Source: an uncultured Acetatifactor sp. (GTDB lineage: Bacteria > Bacillota > Clostridia > Lachnospirales > Lachnospiraceae). From it: 64,000 nt of DNA. The stretch covers positions 1 to 64,000 of the forward strand of contig CAJTMX010000024.1 in NCBI GenBank assembly GCA_910577235.1. The letters run 5' to 3'. A model generated the notes under the pieces. That model was not told the DNA's origin, searched no databases, and worked only from the letters and a program-made list of their open reading frames with translations. The position numbers were made by a program, and so were the translations under genes. Positions within the stretch are counted from its first letter, which is position 1. Each line of letters begins with the position of its first letter. Below, piece after piece: positions 55,451 through 62,958 of the stretch.

Positions 55451-57760
55451 CTATTTAAAAATGCAATCCAAAACATCCAGTTCACCGGCAATCCCATAAT
55501 CATAATCTCTTTCATGATGGTCATATTCCGGCTCTGATGGCTCCAAACAACCTTCTATATACCCCTCGACATCTAATCTTTCTATATTTATATCATCCTT
55601 TGATATTCTAATTCTGTTTAAAATATCCTGTGGAAGTTTTCCGACCATTTCTGAAACTTCCCGTTCCACGTCCTCTTTTATAAAATCACATACAATATCC
55701 GTTACAGATTCTTTATCTAATTCCTCATAATAACCATTATATCTCATATTGTGTTTAAAAAGATCGTCCATATCATAATCTCCATAATAATCGTCTGCCT
55801 GAACATCTTCCATATATGCAAATATTGCAGCTTGTATTGCTTCAAAAAATATATGCTTATATTTCTTGTAGAAAAAATCAATACCATATGTATCTGCTGA
55901 TTCAATCAGTGTTTGGAACTCCCCTAAATCTAAATTTCCGAAAAATTCAATTATAACGTCCTCATCCAGACAATCATATGTATGATAAAATGCAGCAAAT
56001 TCATCCGAAAGCAGTCTGATAAATAGTTCACATCTTCCCATCATTCCTTCAAAGGATCCATATGGCAATGCTTGAAAAAATTTTTCAACCACATGTTTGT
56101 AATTGTCATGGAATACTTCAAGCCTACAGATGTACGTCAATATGACATACTCTTCTTCATTCTGATTGGCATAATTGTATAAATTTGCTCTTCCCGCTTG
56201 GATTATGCTTTCCATGCTTTCAGAAAATCCGCGTTTTATCTGCTCATATTCCGTGACATTTTTCCAGATATTTTCTCTTTCTATATCATTTTTCTGTAGG
56301 TATTCTTTTAAAAAATCATTCACAGATGGATTAATTACCCCGATTTCTTTTTTCTTGTATTTTTCTATAATCTGTATAAATGCACCCTCCAACCGTTTCA
56401 GAACATCTTCCCATATATTCCTGCTTGTATCCACTATAGCACTATTACGTAATCTGTAGTTAAATGCCCTCTTAAGCCTATTTTCATCTATACTGGTATC
56501 TGTCAATGAATATAATGTTGTCAAAAAAATCCTGTCTTCTTGCTGTAATTTTTCTGAAAACTCATCCTGCCATATTTCTGTCGGGTTATCCAAACACTGG
56601 AGGACATATTCATAATAATGGTCGCCGGGTACTTTTTTTAAATTATATTCTCTCGTGACAAACTCCATTATACGCGGCGTATAATTATTATGCTTAACAA
56701 TTTCCCTGTAACGAAATTCCTTTAATATATCCTGATAGTAGGCCACTGGCAAACCTTTGAAATAAATGTGATTGTGAAAAATTCTCCCCTTATCTAAAAG
56801 GGATAACTTCCCCATATCCAATATTGTAATTTTAAGCTGTTCGTCTTCTATAAAGTGCCTAAATTCAATCACACTCTCCTTAGCTTGCTGAAAAATAGTC
56901 ACGCGGGAATTCATAATTAATTTCTTATTTTTATGGCAGGCAACATATTTGACCAGACTTAAAAGTTCGTTCCCTTGGGTTTCTTTCATTCTAAAATAAT
57001 GTTGTCCCAAGCAATCGTCCAGCAATATGATTTCCGGCAGATCCTTTTGTGTCGAAATCGCATTTTTAATATCACTTATATCCCCATTTGTTGTGTAACG
57101 GATTGTATACCCCTTCGAAGCATAATATATAGCAAGCATCTTGGTAGTCACGGTCTTTCCTGTACCAGGCATTCCCAGCAAAAGCAGCATCCTTTCTCTT
57201 TCAAGTATGTCCAAACATTCATAATAGCAACTGGTCTCCACAAATCTCCGGCTATCCTCTTCTATATTATATAAAAGTGCTTCACAGTCAATAAAAATAC
57301 TCTGGTTAAATACCTGGCTTAGGATATTTGTTGATTCAAGCCATAATTTATAGTGTTTCCTGACAATATCCATATTTTCAAGACATTCCAAAAAATCATC
57401 AATGTCAATAAGAGATACGATATCATTGGCACTTTCCATATAATCTGAAAACATATCATATATTTCCTGCTTATTCTTTGCTGTTAGCTTCACAGCACAA
57501 CATATATAATATTTTTCGGGCTGCAATTCTTTAACCTTTTGAATTTCCTTTTTTAAAGTTCCAAGCAAATCGCTATATTTACTGTTAATATAATGCTTGA
57601 CTTGTATAATTACTTTTTTGCTTTTAGGATCGTCCGTTATATCAATCCCTCCGTCCCTTCCTTTTTGGAACGTGTATAATGTAACGCCAAGCTTTTTCTG
57701 CATAATATCCTTGCACAATATTTCAAATTCAAAATCGCTTAAATTATTATAGTTGTACAT
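55451..57760 (-). CDS. STAND NTPase with N-terminal Mrr-like nuclease domain
   Basis: This is a 769-residue protein. Residues about 5-120 form an Mrr-type restriction endonuclease: DFEFEILCKDIM, then GRDGGIDITDD and KVIIQVKHY, giving the D...QxK catalytic set. Residues about 170-420 form a STAND-like NTPase (nSTAND3 type): Walker A LLGMPGTGKTVTTK, Walker B IILLDDCLGQHY, sensor KLIMNSRVTIF. The C-terminal 330 residues are helical and very acidic and probably act as the sensor. The plan is that of Avs-like defence NTPases, where binding of a phage protein triggers nuclease activity. It follows a Fic-like gene by 42 bp in the same operon. Confidence 0.82.
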   Translation of the reverse strand: MYNYNNLSDFEFEILCKDIMQKKLGVTLYTFQKGRDGGIDITDDPKSKKVIIQVKHYINSKYSDLLGTLKKEIQKVKELQPEKYYICCAVKLTAKNKQEIYDMFSDYMESANDIVSLIDIDDFLECLENMDIVRKHYKLWLESTNILSQVFNQSIFIDCEALLYNIEEDSRRFVETSCYYECLDILERERMLLLLGMPGTGKTVTTKMLAIYYASKGYTIRYTTNGDISDIKNAISTQKDLPEIILLDDCLGQHYFRMKETQGNELLSLVKYVACHKNKKLIMNSRVTIFQQAKESVIEFRHFIEDEQLKITILDMGKLSLLDKGRIFHNHIYFKGLPVAYYQDILKEFRYREIVKHNNYTPRIMEFVTREYNLKKVPGDHYYEYVLQCLDNPTEIWQDEFSEKLQQEDRIFLTTLYSLTDTSIDENRLKRAFNYRLRNSAIVDTSRNIWEDVLKRLEGAFIQIIEKYKKKEIGVINPSVNDFLKEYLQKNDIERENIWKNVTEYEQIKRGFSESMESIIQAGRANLYNYANQNEEEYVILTYICRLEVFHDNYKHVVEKFFQALPYGSFEGMMGRCELFIRLLSDEFAAFYHTYDCLDEDVIIEFFGNLDLGEFQTLIESADTYGIDFFYKKYKHIFFEAIQAAIFAYMEDVQADDYYGDYDMDDLFKHNMRYNGYYEELDKESVTDIVCDFIKEDVEREVSEMVGKLPQDILNRIRISKDDINIERLDVEGYIEGCLEPSEPEYDHHERDYDYGIAGELDVLDCIFK

Positions 57761-57802
57761 TTTGTTTTATATCCTTTATCATCATTTTTATAATTGAAAT
57801 AA

Positions 57803-58906
57803 CTATATTCTTTGAATGCATTCTACCAACGGAGTATATTCATATACACGATACCGCTGTTTATTATTCACCTGTTTTACTAAATTTAACGCAACAAACA
57901 AATTGACCATTTTTGTTGCCGTACTGTGCGTTATATTGCAATCATTCATCAATCCTTCTATCCGAAAAAAGGGCTTCTGATGCATCATCATTAATTCATG
58001 CTTCATACGTTCTTTCATATGGACCGGTATATTCTCAGCTTTATCCAGTATATCCCGACTTTTTTCCAGACAACAGTGCTTCTCTTTTATAAAATTATAC
58101 TCTGTACCGAACACTTTATCCAGCATACCTAAATAGAAAAGAAGCCACTGATTAATATTGCATGCCTGTCTGACCTCCGCCATGCGGTCATCACATTCAT
58201 TTTTATTATCATGCATCAGTTTAGAAAGCGGAAGCGATAATTCCGGTAAAATCTTCAGTTCCTGCAGATATTTTGTCACAGTATAAGATGAATACAATAT
58301 ATTATTCATTTCATACGGCACAACTGTTAAAAACTGGTAATAAAGCAGGCCACTGAATAAAATCGGATCTAATGAGGCATTTTCCTTTTTTGCATCACTT
58401 TTAAAACCTAACATGATACGAATCAAATCATCCAGACAGCCGCCTATCCGGTGTGGGGCTGTAGGATTCCATTCTTTTCTTAAAACCCATATCGTCTGCC
58501 TGCAGATAATAAATTTTTCCCTATGCTGTCCCCTCAGCATCTTCAAATCAGAGAACTCCTGAATTTTTTGCCTTTCCTTCCGAATAAGTTCATCATTACC
58601 TGCATAGCCAAAAAAGTTTGCAAAATCCGGCAGTCGGTTTCCACCCAACTGACAGTACATCAAATTATATCTGTCAACCATTTCGTCTATATTTTTTATT
58701 TCTTCTTCATCCAGCAATTCACAAATCCCTTCCAGTTTTCCAATCTTATGGTAAATTCGTAATAATAGGTTTTTCATTTCTGCATTTAAATGAATTCTGC
58801 CAAACCACTTGTCAATGCTCACCGGCGTATAGCAACTAAGATAAAATATCTCTTTCATACCTGTACGTTCATTATAATACCAGCCAGCCTGAAAATCCTT
58901 CTCCAT
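57803..58906 (-). CDS. Fic-like protein lacking the catalytic motif
   Basis: This 367-residue protein follows the domain order of Fic proteins: an N-terminal segment, a helical core, and a C-terminal winged helix (EGLMNDCNITHSTATKMVNL, then RYRVYEY). At the position of the Fic core, where active enzymes read HPFxxGNGR, it reads YYQFLTVVPYEMNNILYSSY. The catalytic His, Gly-Asn-Gly and Arg are all missing. It therefore cannot be an ordinary AMP-transferase and may act as a binding or regulatory protein for the STAND NTPase encoded downstream. ATG at 58906 has GGGGGA upstream. The Fic link is by my own alignment of motifs and needs a structure search. Confidence 0.6.
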   Translation of the reverse strand: MEKDFQAGWYYNERTGMKEIFYLSCYTPVSIDKWFGRIHLNAEMKNLLLRIYHKIGKLEGICELLDEEEIKNIDEMVDRYNLMYCQLGGNRLPDFANFFGYAGNDELIRKERQKIQEFSDLKMLRGQHREKFIICRQTIWVLRKEWNPTAPHRIGGCLDDLIRIMLGFKSDAKKENASLDPILFSGLLYYQFLTVVPYEMNNILYSSYTVTKYLQELKILPELSLPLSKLMHDNKNECDDRMAEVRQACNINQWLLFYLGMLDKVFGTEYNFIKEKHCCLEKSRDILDKAENIPVHMKERMKHELMMMHQKPFFRIEGLMNDCNITHSTATKMVNLFVALNLVKQVNNKQRYRVYEYTPLVECIQRI

Positions 58907-59023
58907 ATATATCCCCCAGAAATAAATTAAATATTGGTTCACAATTTTGCCACCAACTAATTCATCGCCTTTTTAATTCTATTTTCTATATAGATTTTAT
59001 CATTAAATCTTTTAGACTGCAAG

Positions 59024-59629
59024 CTACAAAATCTCCCCCTCTCTACACCCCGTCCAAAAAAGGATTTCAAATATCACATAATATTTGCTTTCCCGGTCAA
59101 TGCCGCTGATGAAACAATCGTATTCGTCTTTCGTCCAAAAATTCAGCTTGTCAGCGTCAGACTTTCCCATCTTCTTAACCTTTTTACATGGGTTATTGTT
59201 GAGGTTGTAAATGTTACTTGCATGAGTAAATAATGCGGTAATCTGATTTTGCACCATACGCAAATAAGTCTGCGAATACCCTTTTGCTCTGATAGCGTTC
59301 TGCCACTGAATAATATCAGAGGGGCTTATTTCGTTCATTTGCTTATTCTCGAAATACGGTAATACATGGGCTTCTATCATGTACCGCTTGTTTTTTATCG
59401 TGCGTTCCTTTAGTTCTCCTGCTTTATCCCGGAAATACACATCAACAAATGCGCCTAACATCATATCCATATTGGCAGATGTACTTTTCAGAAATTCTCT
59501 TTCCCACTCCAACGCTTCTTTTTTCGTGGCAAAACCACGCTTCTTTTTGTGCTTCTTCTCCCCTTTCCAGTTTTCGTAATAGCATTGAGCAGTCCATTTC
59601 CCGGTCTTTTCATCTCTTGAAGCAGACAT
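59024..59629 (-). pseudogene. int: Integrase, N-terminal half (truncated)
   Basis: This frame encodes 201 residues of a Tn916-type tyrosine recombinase. It has an arm-binding N-terminal domain (TGKWTAQCYYENWKGEKKHK), a SAM-like core-binding domain (RTIKNKRYMIEAHVLPYFEN) and the start of the catalytic domain with the first catalytic Arg in WTGCREGEIL, after which it stops. The missing His-x-x-Arg and Tyr are in the separate piece at 52523-53024. The ribosome binding site (AAAGGGGGATAAGGA) and frame are intact, so a truncated DNA-binding protein could still be made. Confidence 0.9.
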
Positions 59630-59643
59630 TCCTTATCCCCCTT

Positions 59644-59844
59644 TCATGCGGTTTGGTTCGGCTGATTGTAACCGTAAAACTTTGTTTCCCAAAATGCCTT
59701 TGGCACTTTCCCGGCAACAACAAGATAACCTTTGCTCTGTAATTCTTCATTTAATTCTCTTATCAGTTTGTAAGCGTGTCCTTTGGAAACACCCAATGTT
59801 TCCGCAACTTCTCCAGCAGTCAATAAGTAGTTCTGTCCGTTCAT
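59644..59844 (-). CDS. xis: Excisionase-type helix-turn-helix protein
   Basis: This 66-residue small DNA-binding protein with helix-turn-helix YLLTAGEVAETLGVSKGHAY (MerR/excisionase-like) ends 14 bp before the integrase start. This is the standard xis-int arrangement. ATG at 59844 has AAGGAGAGG upstream. The upstream operator GTGCTA...TAGCAC suggests control by the divergent repressor. Confidence 0.75.
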   Translation of the reverse strand: MNGQNYLLTAGEVAETLGVSKGHAYKLIRELNEELQSKGYLVVAGKVPKAFWETKFYGYNQPNQTA

Positions 59845-59880
59845 GCAACCTCTCCTTATCATTTATTTCACTATTTATTA

Positions 59881-59983
59881 GTGCTAATGATATTCTAGCA
59901 CCCTCTATCATTTATGTCAATAATTTTTATCTGCATTTTTCATATTTATTATTGTTGTCAATATTTATTGAAAGTGCTATACT
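59881..59983. promoter_or_regulatory. Divergent control region: repressor operators and promoter
   Basis: GTGCTA (59881-59886) and its inverse TAGCAC (59896-59901) form a dyad in front of the excisionase gene. A third GTGCTA at 59974-59979 overlaps the -10 of the repressor's own promoter (TTGTCA 59955-59960, 17 bases, TATACT 59978-59983). This is the usual layout for a self-controlled phage-like repressor acting on both promoters. Confidence 0.7.
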
Positions 59984-60015
59984 ATAAGAAAGCGAAAAAG
60001 AAAAGAGGTAACGGC

Positions 60016-60639
60016 ATGGACAATACAATTCAGATAGCAGAACGGATAAAACAACTCCGTAAAAATCTAGGTATGAACCAAAGTGAATTTTGCAAAAAGC
60101 TAGGCATAAAGCAATCCACCCTATCCAGTTATGAGAATGGAACGGTATCTCCGTCCAACGAGGTACTCTATGCCATAGCAAAGCAATATCACGTTTCTTT
60201 GGATTGGCTTTTTGGTATTTCAGACAATGAATTTTCTTTATCGTCTATGGGCGATATTATCAGTTTTCTTTTAGAGTTGAACGAATTAAAAGAATTGCGC
60301 TATGAACTGGAAATCAACGATAAATTTTTCAATGACATAGAAACCGAAGATAACCGTTGGTATGCCAATATTAAATTCTATGGGAATGAAAAAGGACACT
60401 TATATAATGCGGATATGTGTCAATTCCTTGCTTCACTGAATGAGAGCCGGGAAAGTTTTGAATCCTACTTTACGCCAAAGGATATGTTTGATATATGGAA
60501 AAAACAGAAAATTGCTGATTACTCCACCTTGCCAGTGACAAAGAAAGTGTATGAAGATATAGACAACGCTACAAGAATGAAACTCCGAAATGAACATTTG
60601 GAGCGGCAATTTAAGAAAAATCAGAGTGACAGCGAATAA
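60016..60639 (+). CDS. XRE-family repressor of the mobile element
   Basis: The 207-residue protein has an N-terminal cro/C1-type helix-turn-helix (LGMNQSEFCKKLGIKQSTLS, then YENGTVSPSNEVLYAIAKQY). A C-terminal domain of about 120 residues without protease motifs follows (no LexA/CI Ser-Lys pair seen). ATG at 60016 has AAGAGGT upstream. It is divergent from the excisionase-integrase genes and should repress them. Confidence 0.85.
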   Translation: MDNTIQIAERIKQLRKNLGMNQSEFCKKLGIKQSTLSSYENGTVSPSNEVLYAIAKQYHVSLDWLFGISDNEFSLSSMGDIISFLLELNELKELRYELEINDKFFNDIETEDNRWYANIKFYGNEKGHLYNADMCQFLASLNESRESFESYFTPKDMFDIWKKQKIADYSTLPVTKKVYEDIDNATRMKLRNEHLERQFKKNQSDSE

Positions 60640-60642
60640 AAA

Positions 60643-60790
60643 TAGAGCCATTTTAGAGCCACAAGCCATTTTCAATGAAATTCCGGCAAGTGGCTTTTCC
60701 TTTTGTTCGCTATTATTTTTAGACATTAAAAAACCGCAACCCCTTGATTTCTCAAAGGATTGCGGTGCCTATTTTTACTATTTGGCTCTA
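60643..60790. promoter_or_regulatory. Right integrase arm-type sites
   Basis: TAGAGCCA occurs at 60643-60650 and 60654-60661 (11 bp apart, as at the left end) and in inverted orientation at 60783-60790, next to the attachment core. The octamers are symmetric features of the two ends and fit integrase arm-site binding. Confidence 0.7.
60734..60765 (-). terminator. Terminator downstream of the right tuf fragment
   Basis: CCGCAA and TTGCGG arms with an inner CCTTGA/TCAAAGG stem form a hairpin followed on the minus strand by TTTTTT. It lies just beyond the tuf stop codon and would end tuf transcription after integration. Confidence 0.75.
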
Positions 60791-60797
60791 ATCTAAA

Positions 60798-60853
60798 GAT
60801 TACTCAATAATCGTAGCCACACGACCAGAACCTACTGTACGTCCACCCTCACG
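60798..60853 (-). repeat. Attachment site (right): 3' end of an EF-Tu gene
   Basis: The minus strand encodes REGGRTVGSGRVATIIE and a stop, the consensus EF-Tu C-terminus. Upstream of it the sequence is not EF-Tu, so this too is a duplicate. The intact tuf gene should lie beyond the right edge of the window, after another element. Confidence 0.88.
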
Positions 60854-60955
60854 GTATTTGAATAGCATTTTTTCTGATATTTTCTATACTTTTTATTGCT
60901 GAAAACAGCGTAAAATCGTTGTTTTTATGTGGCGTATTTTTATTTACTTGATTTC

Positions 60956-60974
60956 TTGGCACCGTTTTGGCACC
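60956..60974 (+). promoter_or_regulatory. Arm-type sites of a second, neighbouring element
   Basis: TTGGCACC occurs at 60956-60963 and 60967-60974, starts again 11 bp apart, about 100 bp outside the right attachment site. The layout copies that of the TAGAGCCA pairs with a different sequence, as expected for the left end of another tuf-targeting element with its own integrase. Confidence 0.6.
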
Positions 60975-60992
60975 GAGAAATTATTTTATCCC

Positions 60993-61469
60993 CTATAATC
61001 GCTGTTTAAGTAAATCATAAAAACGCTCAACTCTTTTTTGCCGGAAAGTTTCATCATCATAACCTCCTGCTTCTTCATATATTGGAAGATATTCTTGATC
61101 CACATCCTCGCTCGCCGAAACATATTTCCAAATATCAGTAGCTTTTTTTAACCGAGGCCAATCCTCTAAGAACTCCGGCAATCTTACATTCTCTTTAAAA
61201 AAAGTTGCCGTTGGCATATTGGCCTGTGCCGCCATTCCGACCTCGAATGGCACCCACTGTGATAATCTCGTGGCTGATGACATAACAACTATAATATCAG
61301 TACACTGATTAAGGCTATTGCGTATATGATTTGTCAATTGCCTACTATTATGTATTACAGATGTATCTAAAACATCTAGATAGTACTCAACATTACATTT
61401 TTCTAACTCATTTGCAATCTGATTAGCAGTAGTAGAATCTTCCTGTTTATGTGATATAAATATTTTCAC
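60993..61469 (-). CDS. TIR-domain protein
   Basis: This 158-residue single-domain protein starts with KIFISHKQEDSTTANQIANE (first TIR strand and loop). It has IIVVMSSATRLSQWVPFEVG in the middle; the Glu there matches the catalytic Glu of TIR NAD-hydrolases. Short stand-alone TIR proteins of this kind are the sensor-cyclase (ThsB) of Thoeris systems. The start is a GTG at 61469 with GGAGAGGGG upstream. It is the last gene of the defence block that begins with the methylase. Confidence 0.85.
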   Translation of the reverse strand: MKIFISHKQEDSTTANQIANELEKCNVEYYLDVLDTSVIHNSRQLTNHIRNSLNQCTDIIVVMSSATRLSQWVPFEVGMAAQANMPTATFFKENVRLPEFLEDWPRLKKATDIWKYVSASEDVDQEYLPIYEEAGGYDDETFRQKRVERFYDLLKQRL

Positions 61470-61521
61470 TCTGTTCCCCTCTCCTCAAAGTCTTTGTTGT
61501 CGGAAAAAATAAGCTAACACT

Positions 61522-61902
61522 TTAAACATTGGCAGCAATCCATATCTCCAATGAATCTTTTCGTTTAGATATCACCTGAATACCTAAATTTGTAATTTCA
61601 CTACTTGTACTTTCAGTAATTTTTACTGCAACGACAGGTTTCCCTATATCAACAGCAAACTTTATCTCTTCAATAGCCATCCCCGCATTATTTGCCGGAC
61701 GATTTGAGCATACTACCACGCTAGCATAACGAATCTGCCTTTTTATCTGTGGATCTACATTATATCGTCTGTCGATACTATCAAATGGTGAACTACTTGG
61801 AACAGAATAATCTCTTACTGCAAATTTTGTTCTGTCTAACAGCGCACTAATCTCTGAATAATCCTCATTGTTCCAACGATGCGGTATAAACACGTTAATC
61901 AT
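61522..61902 (-). CDS. TIR-like (ThsB/DUF1863-type) protein
   Basis: This 126-residue protein has an N-terminal strand INVFIPHRWNNEDYSEISAL, then YASVVVCSNRPANNAGMAIE followed by EIKFAVDIGKPVVAVKI. This is the order of strands and the Glu seen in the MTH538 TIR-like group that includes ThsB. ATG at 61902 has GGAGGG upstream, 26 bp after the caspase-like gene. Two different TIR-type proteins next to one effector suggest two sensors or a signal-making pair. Confidence 0.75.
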   Translation of the reverse strand: MINVFIPHRWNNEDYSEISALLDRTKFAVRDYSVPSSSPFDSIDRRYNVDPQIKRQIRYASVVVCSNRPANNAGMAIEEIKFAVDIGKPVVAVKITESTSSEITNLGIQVISKRKDSLEIWIAANV

Positions 61903-61928
61903 TTTAATATTCCCTCCATAATCCTATT

Positions 61929-62897
61929 TTAAAAACGTTTATCTTTTGACAATCTCCAATAATGCAATCCTAATGCTGTTAATTTACATGATTTATTTTC
62001 CATTGCCGCAAAATACATATGTTCAGTTCCAACAGGTTCAACAAGACCTACACTTTCAAATAACTGCAATTCCTTAAAAATACTTACATGCATTGGATTG
62101 GCATATGGTTCAATTACTTGATGCTCTATGTCCAATGCATTTGTGTATTCATACGATGGGTCTAATTTAAACTCATCTGTCGGATTTTGAAAATATACAC
62201 TCAACTTCCTAAGAATTGTTTTCTCTACTTTTGCTTGAATTGTCCTTAGCGGTAAAAATTGAGAGATATTTGTCTTAAAAACTGGTCGCTGTTGCCATGC
62301 TCCCAATGACTGATCAACAAATGAATATAAACTAGCAGGCGTAATATTTCCACCAATATCTGCTGCACCACCTTTTAGCCCTTGTATCAACAATTCAGTA
62401 AAAACACCATGCTGTATTGCTCCATTTTCAGCAGATGTTTGCCAAGGCTGACTTGCTGCTATTACCGTTACACCTTCTCCTAAAACAGAATTATTATTTA
62501 ACAGTATTGATTCGCCCATTTTTGCAGCAAAGCAACAGTCTAATATAATCACCTTATTTTTGCATTTAGAGTTATTCGCCCATGCTAAAACATCGGTCAT
62601 TCTTACTCCATAATCACTTCCCGAAAAGTCTGTTGTACAAAGATAACCTCCATCAGTATCTGCTCCATGACCTGAGAAATACAAAAGAGCAATATCTTCG
62701 TTTCCCATAAACAACTGTTCTATAGCTGTTCTCAACTGTTCTTTTGTGCAACTATCAATAATCGGCATCACATCAAAATCAGGTGAGCCATCCCCATTTG
62801 ATTCGAGCAACTCTTTCATAGCAATCGCATCGTTATCGCACCAATCCAATCCACAATTGGGATAATTATTTAACCCCACTACTAATGCTTTTCGCAT
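61929..62897 (-). CDS. Caspase-like protease (peptidase C14 family)
   Basis: This is a 322-residue caspase-fold protease. It begins MRKALVVGLNNYPNCGLDWC, carries the catalytic His in ALLYFSGHGADTDGG and the catalytic Cys in KVIILDCCFAAKMGES. After the protease domain (about 1-215) comes a C-terminal part of about 100 residues that looks like a winged helix (ESVGLVEPVGTEHMYF, then LTALGLHYWRL). With two TIR-type genes downstream this is the gene plan of type IV Thoeris, in which a TIR-made cyclic nucleotide switches on a caspase-like protease. ATG at 62897 has GGGAGG eight bases upstream. Confidence 0.85.
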   Translation of the reverse strand: MRKALVVGLNNYPNCGLDWCDNDAIAMKELLESNGDGSPDFDVMPIIDSCTKEQLRTAIEQLFMGNEDIALLYFSGHGADTDGGYLCTTDFSGSDYGVRMTDVLAWANNSKCKNKVIILDCCFAAKMGESILLNNNSVLGEGVTVIAASQPWQTSAENGAIQHGVFTELLIQGLKGGAADIGGNITPASLYSFVDQSLGAWQQRPVFKTNISQFLPLRTIQAKVEKTILRKLSVYFQNPTDEFKLDPSYEYTNALDIEHQVIEPYANPMHVSIFKELQLFESVGLVEPVGTEHMYFAAMENKSCKLTALGLHYWRLSKDKRF

Positions 62898-62958
62898 TTT
62901 GTACACCTCCCTACTACATTTTTTATATCACCTATGATTACTTGTTTCATAGTTTTCT

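Larger units (their letters stand above)
47844..60853. mobile_element. Integrative mobilizable element inserted at the end of tuf
   Basis: This is a 13-kb element bounded by 56-bp repeats of the EF-Tu gene 3' end. From right to left it carries a repressor, an excisionase, the N-terminal half of an integrase, a defence cargo block with an ISAs1 element, the C-terminal half of the integrase, a RepA-like ATPase, a MobV relaxase, a small accessory gene and a GNAT-phosphorylase gene. It has no type IV secretion genes, so it would be mobilizable rather than self-transferring. The split integrase means it can probably no longer move by itself. Confidence 0.82.
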
